Notes under the pieces: generated by a model
Databases searched by the model: none
What the model saw: only the letters and a program-made list of their open reading frames with translations
What the model was told of the DNA's origin: nothing
Source of the DNA: Bacteroidia bacterium
GTDB taxonomy: Bacteria; Bacteroidota; Bacteroidia; Bacteroidales; GCA-2748055
Reading direction: 5' to 3'
Assembly: GCA_030596245.1 (NCBI GenBank)
Contig: JAUVKN010000052.1
Coordinates: 1-17,091, forward strand
DNA: 17,091 bases
Part shown: in pieces, positions 13,596 through 17,091 of the stretch
How positions within the stretch are numbered: the stretch's first letter is position 1
Layout of the letters: each line of letters opens with the position of its first letter
Translations under genes and position numbers: made by a program

Positions 13596-14759
13596 ATGAA
13601 CACAGACCAACTAAAAGAAACTTTCATTGGTTTATATGGAGAATCGGAAGGTGAAATTAATATCTTTTTCTCTCCAGGAAGGGTGAACCTGATTGGTGAG
13701 CACACAGACTACAACGGAGGTTATGTCTTTCCCTGTGCCCTCTCTTTTGGCACCTACATTCTTGTGAGGATCAACAACACCCGGAAAGTTCGTTTTGCCA
13801 CAACCAATTTCGACCACCGGGGTGAGGTCAATCTGGATGAGCCCTTCGAAAAAGAGGGTAAATCATGGATCAACTACCCGGTAGGTGTACTGAACGAATT
13901 TCGAAAAACAGCCAGGGAAATTGAAGGAGTGGACCTACTCTACTCCGGGGATATTCCTAATGGAGCCGGACTCTCCTCATCTGCTTCCATCGAAATGGTC
14001 ACCGCCTTTGCCATGAACCATCTGTTTGAATTTGGACTGGATCGCATGGATTTGGTGAAGCTTTCCCAGAAGGCCGAAAATCTTTTTGTTGGAGTCAACT
14101 GCGGGATCATGGATCAGTTCGCATCGGGCATGGGTGCTGCCGATCATGCTCTTTTTCTGAACTGTGACACCCTCGACTTTGAACGGGTTCCACTGAAGTT
14201 GAAAGGCATGAAGATCATCATTGCCAACACCAACAAAAGAAGGGGATTAGCCGACTCAAAATATAATGAGCGAAGGGCGCAATGTGAATCTGCTGTTGAG
14301 GCCATTCGCACACAGAAAAACATCAAACATCTGAGCGATCTGAACCTGGATGAATTCAATTCCATGTCACACCTGATTCACGATGAAGATCAGAAGAAAA
14401 GAGCCAGGCATGTCATCTCCGAAAACAACCGGACACTGACTGCCATTGATGCACTTAATTCCGGGGATATTGAAGCCTTTGGTCAATTAATGAACCAATC
14501 CCATGATTCCCTCAGGGATGATTATGAAGTGACCGGAAAAGAACTGGATACCCTTGTGGAGGAAGCCAGAAAAATCGAGGGAACAGTCGGAAGCAGAATG
14601 ACAGGTGCCGGGTTCGGAGGTTGTACTGTAAGCATCGTTAAAGAAGATGCGGTGGAAACCTTCATCCGTGAAGTTGGGAAAGGATATGCTGAAAGGACCA
14701 ACCTGACCGCTGATTTCTATGTGGCAGAGATTGGTGACGGGTCCAAACAGATCCACTGA
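13596..14759 (+). CDS. galK: Galactokinase
   Basis: 387 residues, a standard length for this GHMP kinase. It phosphorylates alpha-D-galactose at C1 with ATP, the first step of the Leloir pathway. The galactokinase signature SPGRVNLIGEHTDYNGG starts at residue 26, with the sugar-binding Glu35 and Asp38 and the usual Arg29. The phosphate loop is PNGAGLSSSAS (121-131). The catalytic base should be Asp173 in CGIMDQFAS. The third GHMP motif is TGAGFGGC (336-343). Neither galT, galE nor galM is in the window. The gene appears to be transcribed alone from the box at 13569-13576. Its stop is only 4 bp from the stop of the GH3 gene on the other strand, so transcription must end inside that gene or overlap it. 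Confidence 0.97.
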   Translation: MNTDQLKETFIGLYGESEGEINIFFSPGRVNLIGEHTDYNGGYVFPCALSFGTYILVRINNTRKVRFATTNFDHRGEVNLDEPFEKEGKSWINYPVGVLNEFRKTAREIEGVDLLYSGDIPNGAGLSSSASIEMVTAFAMNHLFEFGLDRMDLVKLSQKAENLFVGVNCGIMDQFASGMGAADHALFLNCDTLDFERVPLKLKGMKIIIANTNKRRGLADSKYNERRAQCESAVEAIRTQKNIKHLSDLNLDEFNSMSHLIHDEDQKKRARHVISENNRTLTAIDALNSGDIEAFGQLMNQSHDSLRDDYEVTGKELDTLVEEARKIEGTVGSRMTGAGFGGCTVSIVKEDAVETFIREVGKGYAERTNLTADFYVAEIGDGSKQIH

Positions 14760-14763
14760 ACTG

Positions 14764-17091
14764 CTACCTGACCATCAATCCGGTTTTAAGCAAACGGGCC
14801 TCGTCGGATGAGGGTCCCACCAGGATTTCAAACTCCCCGGGTTCCACTACATAATCTCCCTGTTCCGTATCGTAGTAAGCAAGCTCTTCGGGACCAATAG
14901 GTATACTAACTGCAATGGTCTGTCCGGCTTTAACAGATACCCTCTCAAAACCTTTCAGCTCTTTCAGTGGCCTGACCTGGTCTGACTCCACATCGCGAAT
15001 GTAGAGTTGTACCACCTCTTCCCCATTCACAGCTCCGGAATTGGTCACATCCACACTAACCATCAAGGACTCACCAGTTGTGATCTCTTCCTTCTCAAGG
15101 ATCAGGTTGTCATACCTGAATTGCGTATAGCTTAATCCGTATCCAAAGGGATACAATACTTCCCCATCAAAATATCTGTAGGTCCTGCCAATCATATCAT
15201 AATTCTCGAATGGCGGAATATCTTCCATTGACTTATAGAAAGTTACAGGCAACCTTCCTGCCGGATTATAGTCGCCGAAGAGCACATCTGCCACCGCTTT
15301 CCCACCCGCTTCGCCACCATACCACGCCTGGAGAATGGCTGGTAAGGACTCATTCTCCCTGTTGATTGAAATGGCAGAACCGGTCATCAATACCAGGGTG
15401 ACCGGTTTACCGGTGGCCGCAATTCTGCGGATCAATCTTTGCTGCACTTCAGGAAGATCAAGGGATGTACGGTCCCCACCACTGAATCCATCAAGGTTCA
15501 GTCCCCTCATCTCCTCCCCTTCCAGCCGGGCTGTCAGTCCCATCACCAATACTATATGATCGGCCCAATTCGCTGTCTGCACAGCCTCCCATTGCAAGGG
15601 CAGTTCCGGCTCTTCCCAATGCATGGTGCAACTGGCATCTCCATGTTTATCCTGCATGATCAATTCAACCTTGTAGGCGGTTCCTGCAACAAGATCCAGC
15701 TTGCTGTAAGTTTTATTGGGGTGATGGATGTTATTGTGCCGTAAAAGGGTATCCCCTTTAAAAATGAATTTAAAATATTTTCCTTCCACGCCCAGAGCAT
15801 GTTGTCCACTTTTACGAGGTACCAGGTAGCCGCTCCACTCTACCGAGTAATCATCATCTGTCAATCCATCCAGAGGAGGTTCCCCATCCCACCAATAGAA
15901 ATCGACCATTGGATCTCTCCTGATCAGGTAAGGTTCTCCGGCAACCTCCAGGTTTGAAAAGTACCGGGCCATCAGTCCGGGCCGGGAAATCTCCGGATCA
16001 GAGAATAATACATCTCCAGGTACCGGGACCAGGTATGGCAAGCCATCATGGTGAGGAGATCCAAGGAGATATCTTACTTCGGCTTCCTCTCCCAATTTTG
16101 ATTTGATGCCTTCATATACACTCACAGGATTTACAGGTGAACCATTGTAATTCCCATTCTGAACATATACGTTGTGGGCATTGGGACCTATCACTGCCAC
16201 CTTTTTCAACTCCTTGCTGAGGGGTAGTGCATCTCCTTCGTTTTTCAATAATACGATAGATTTCCTGGCCATCTCATGGGCCACGGTTCCATGCGAACTA
16301 CTGGCTACCACATCTATTGGGATTCCCGACCAGGGTACCATTTCATCGGGATCAAACATACCAAGTTTCATCCTGGCCAACATTAGCCTTTTGACCACCA
16401 CGTCTATCTCCTCCTCAGCGATCAATCCCTGCTCCACTGCTTTCACAAGTGCGGGATACTGGTTCCCACAATTCAGGTCAGTTCCTGAAAGCACACCCAG
16501 GGCAGCAGCCTCTTCACGGGTGTTTACAACATCATGTCCCGTATGGAAATCACGGATGGCACCACAGTCTGAAACAATGTATCCTTTAAATCCCAATTCT
16601 CCGCGAAGCAACTCCTCCTGAAGTGGAAGGCTTCCACAACAGGGTTCTCCCATATAGCGATTGTATGCACACATGATTGAGTATACATGCCCTTTTTCAA
16701 CGGTCTTTTTAAATGCAGGCAGGTAGGTATCCCGAAAGTCACGTTCACTGATCACTGCATCAAAACTATGCCGCAGCGGTTCCGGCCCACTGTGAACTGC
16801 ATAGTGCTTGGAGGTGGCCACCACCTTCAGGTAACGTGGATCATCTCCCTGGAGCCCTTTAATGAACTGTACCCCCATCTCACCGGTAAGGAAGGGATCT
16901 TCCCCGTAAGTCTCATGTCCCCTTCCCCACCTGGGGTCCCTGAAGATATTGATGTTAGGTGACCAAAAGGTAAGCCCCTGATACATGCCACGCTTATCCC
17001 TGGAAATAAAATCGTAGTATTTGGCCCTGGCTTCTGTGGAAGTAATATCGGCCATGCGGAACATCACATCCCGGTCAAAGGTGGCCGCCAT
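14764..17091 (-). CDS. GH3 beta-glycosidase with inserted PA14 domain, 5' end cut off
   Basis: 775 residues are visible; the frame is open at the window edge. The ATG there is almost surely internal, because the family's catalytic domain has perhaps 80-110 further residues (signal peptide and first strands) before this point. Numbered from the visible first Met: the GH3 barrel (1-245) has the Lys95-His96 pair and the nucleophile Asp175 in YIVSDCGAI. The second GH3 domain begins at 297 (KVAVIGPNA), is interrupted by a PA14 domain (about 370-495), and resumes at 505. RLEGEEMRG (522-530) contains candidate acid/base glutamates. A fibronectin type III-like domain ends the protein (about 680-765). 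This architecture fits exo-acting beta-glucosidases and beta-xylosidases that trim plant oligosaccharides outside the cytoplasm. PA14 usually shapes the substrate pocket. The exact sugar cannot be fixed, and no SusC/SusD pair is seen. Confidence 0.94.
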   Translation of the reverse strand: MAATFDRDVMFRMADITSTEARAKYYDFISRDKRGMYQGLTFWSPNINIFRDPRWGRGHETYGEDPFLTGEMGVQFIKGLQGDDPRYLKVVATSKHYAVHSGPEPLRHSFDAVISERDFRDTYLPAFKKTVEKGHVYSIMCAYNRYMGEPCCGSLPLQEELLRGELGFKGYIVSDCGAIRDFHTGHDVVNTREEAAALGVLSGTDLNCGNQYPALVKAVEQGLIAEEEIDVVVKRLMLARMKLGMFDPDEMVPWSGIPIDVVASSSHGTVAHEMARKSIVLLKNEGDALPLSKELKKVAVIGPNAHNVYVQNGNYNGSPVNPVSVYEGIKSKLGEEAEVRYLLGSPHHDGLPYLVPVPGDVLFSDPEISRPGLMARYFSNLEVAGEPYLIRRDPMVDFYWWDGEPPLDGLTDDDYSVEWSGYLVPRKSGQHALGVEGKYFKFIFKGDTLLRHNNIHHPNKTYSKLDLVAGTAYKVELIMQDKHGDASCTMHWEEPELPLQWEAVQTANWADHIVLVMGLTARLEGEEMRGLNLDGFSGGDRTSLDLPEVQQRLIRRIAATGKPVTLVLMTGSAISINRENESLPAILQAWYGGEAGGKAVADVLFGDYNPAGRLPVTFYKSMEDIPPFENYDMIGRTYRYFDGEVLYPFGYGLSYTQFRYDNLILEKEEITTGESLMVSVDVTNSGAVNGEEVVQLYIRDVESDQVRPLKELKGFERVSVKAGQTIAVSIPIGPEELAYYDTEQGDYVVEPGEFEILVGPSSDEARLLKTGLMVR

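Noticed and set aside
13596..17091. A polysaccharide utilization locus around galK and the GH3 gene
   Set aside because: No SusC/SusD pair, no hybrid two-component or anti-sigma regulator, and the two genes are convergent and not co-transcribed.

Overview
The window looks like chromosomal DNA of a Bacteroidota bacterium, probably from the Bacteroidales/Marinilabiliales side. The evidence is the protein families (a PorE-like OmpA/PD40 envelope protein, a NagZ–serine hydrolase fusion, GH3 enzymes with PA14, a methylmalonyl-CoA epimerase–carboxyltransferase pair), weak Shine-Dalgarno sequences, and three exact matches to the Bacteroidota -7 promoter box TAnnTTTG in intergenic DNA. It is gene-dense: twelve protein genes, two of them cut by the window ends. 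No gap exceeds about 120 bp. I see no tRNA, rRNA, CRISPR array or insertion sequence.

Layout. Positions 1-10673 are all on the minus strand and read leftwards: a 79-aa membrane protein and a propeller-like lipoprotein (10673-9528); queE, a PorE-like TPR/PD40/OmpA protein and a membrane-anchored LytTR regulator (9461-5992); an exported C1 peptidase (5907-4690); a NagZ plus beta-lactamase-family fusion (4604-1548); and methylmalonyl-CoA epimerase followed by an acyl-CoA carboxyltransferase that runs off the left end. On the right, a Gfo/Idh/MocA oxidoreductase (+) converges on an ArnT-like glycosyltransferase (-). That gene diverges from galactokinase (+), which converges on a GH3/PA14 glycosidase (-) that runs off the right end.

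How the genes fit together. The left end belongs to the methylmalonyl-CoA/propionate pathway. The fusion protein joins the two activities that Bacillus subtilis uses as separate enzymes (NagZ and AmiE) for muropeptide scavenging. The middle cluster couples an outer-membrane, peptidoglycan-binding protein to a membrane-bound LytTR regulator through an ATGA overlap. The leader of the cluster's first gene (queE) carries a 22-bp-period direct repeat whose spacing and core resemble a LytTR operator, so this cluster may regulate itself. The right half is sugar metabolism and envelope glycan modification, without SusC/SusD, so it is not a recognisable polysaccharide utilization locus.

The best candidates for something undescribed are the LytTR/direct-repeat circuit, the unassigned lipoprotein/membrane-protein pair, and the ACTTTNNG tandem array between the oxidoreductase and the glycosyltransferase.
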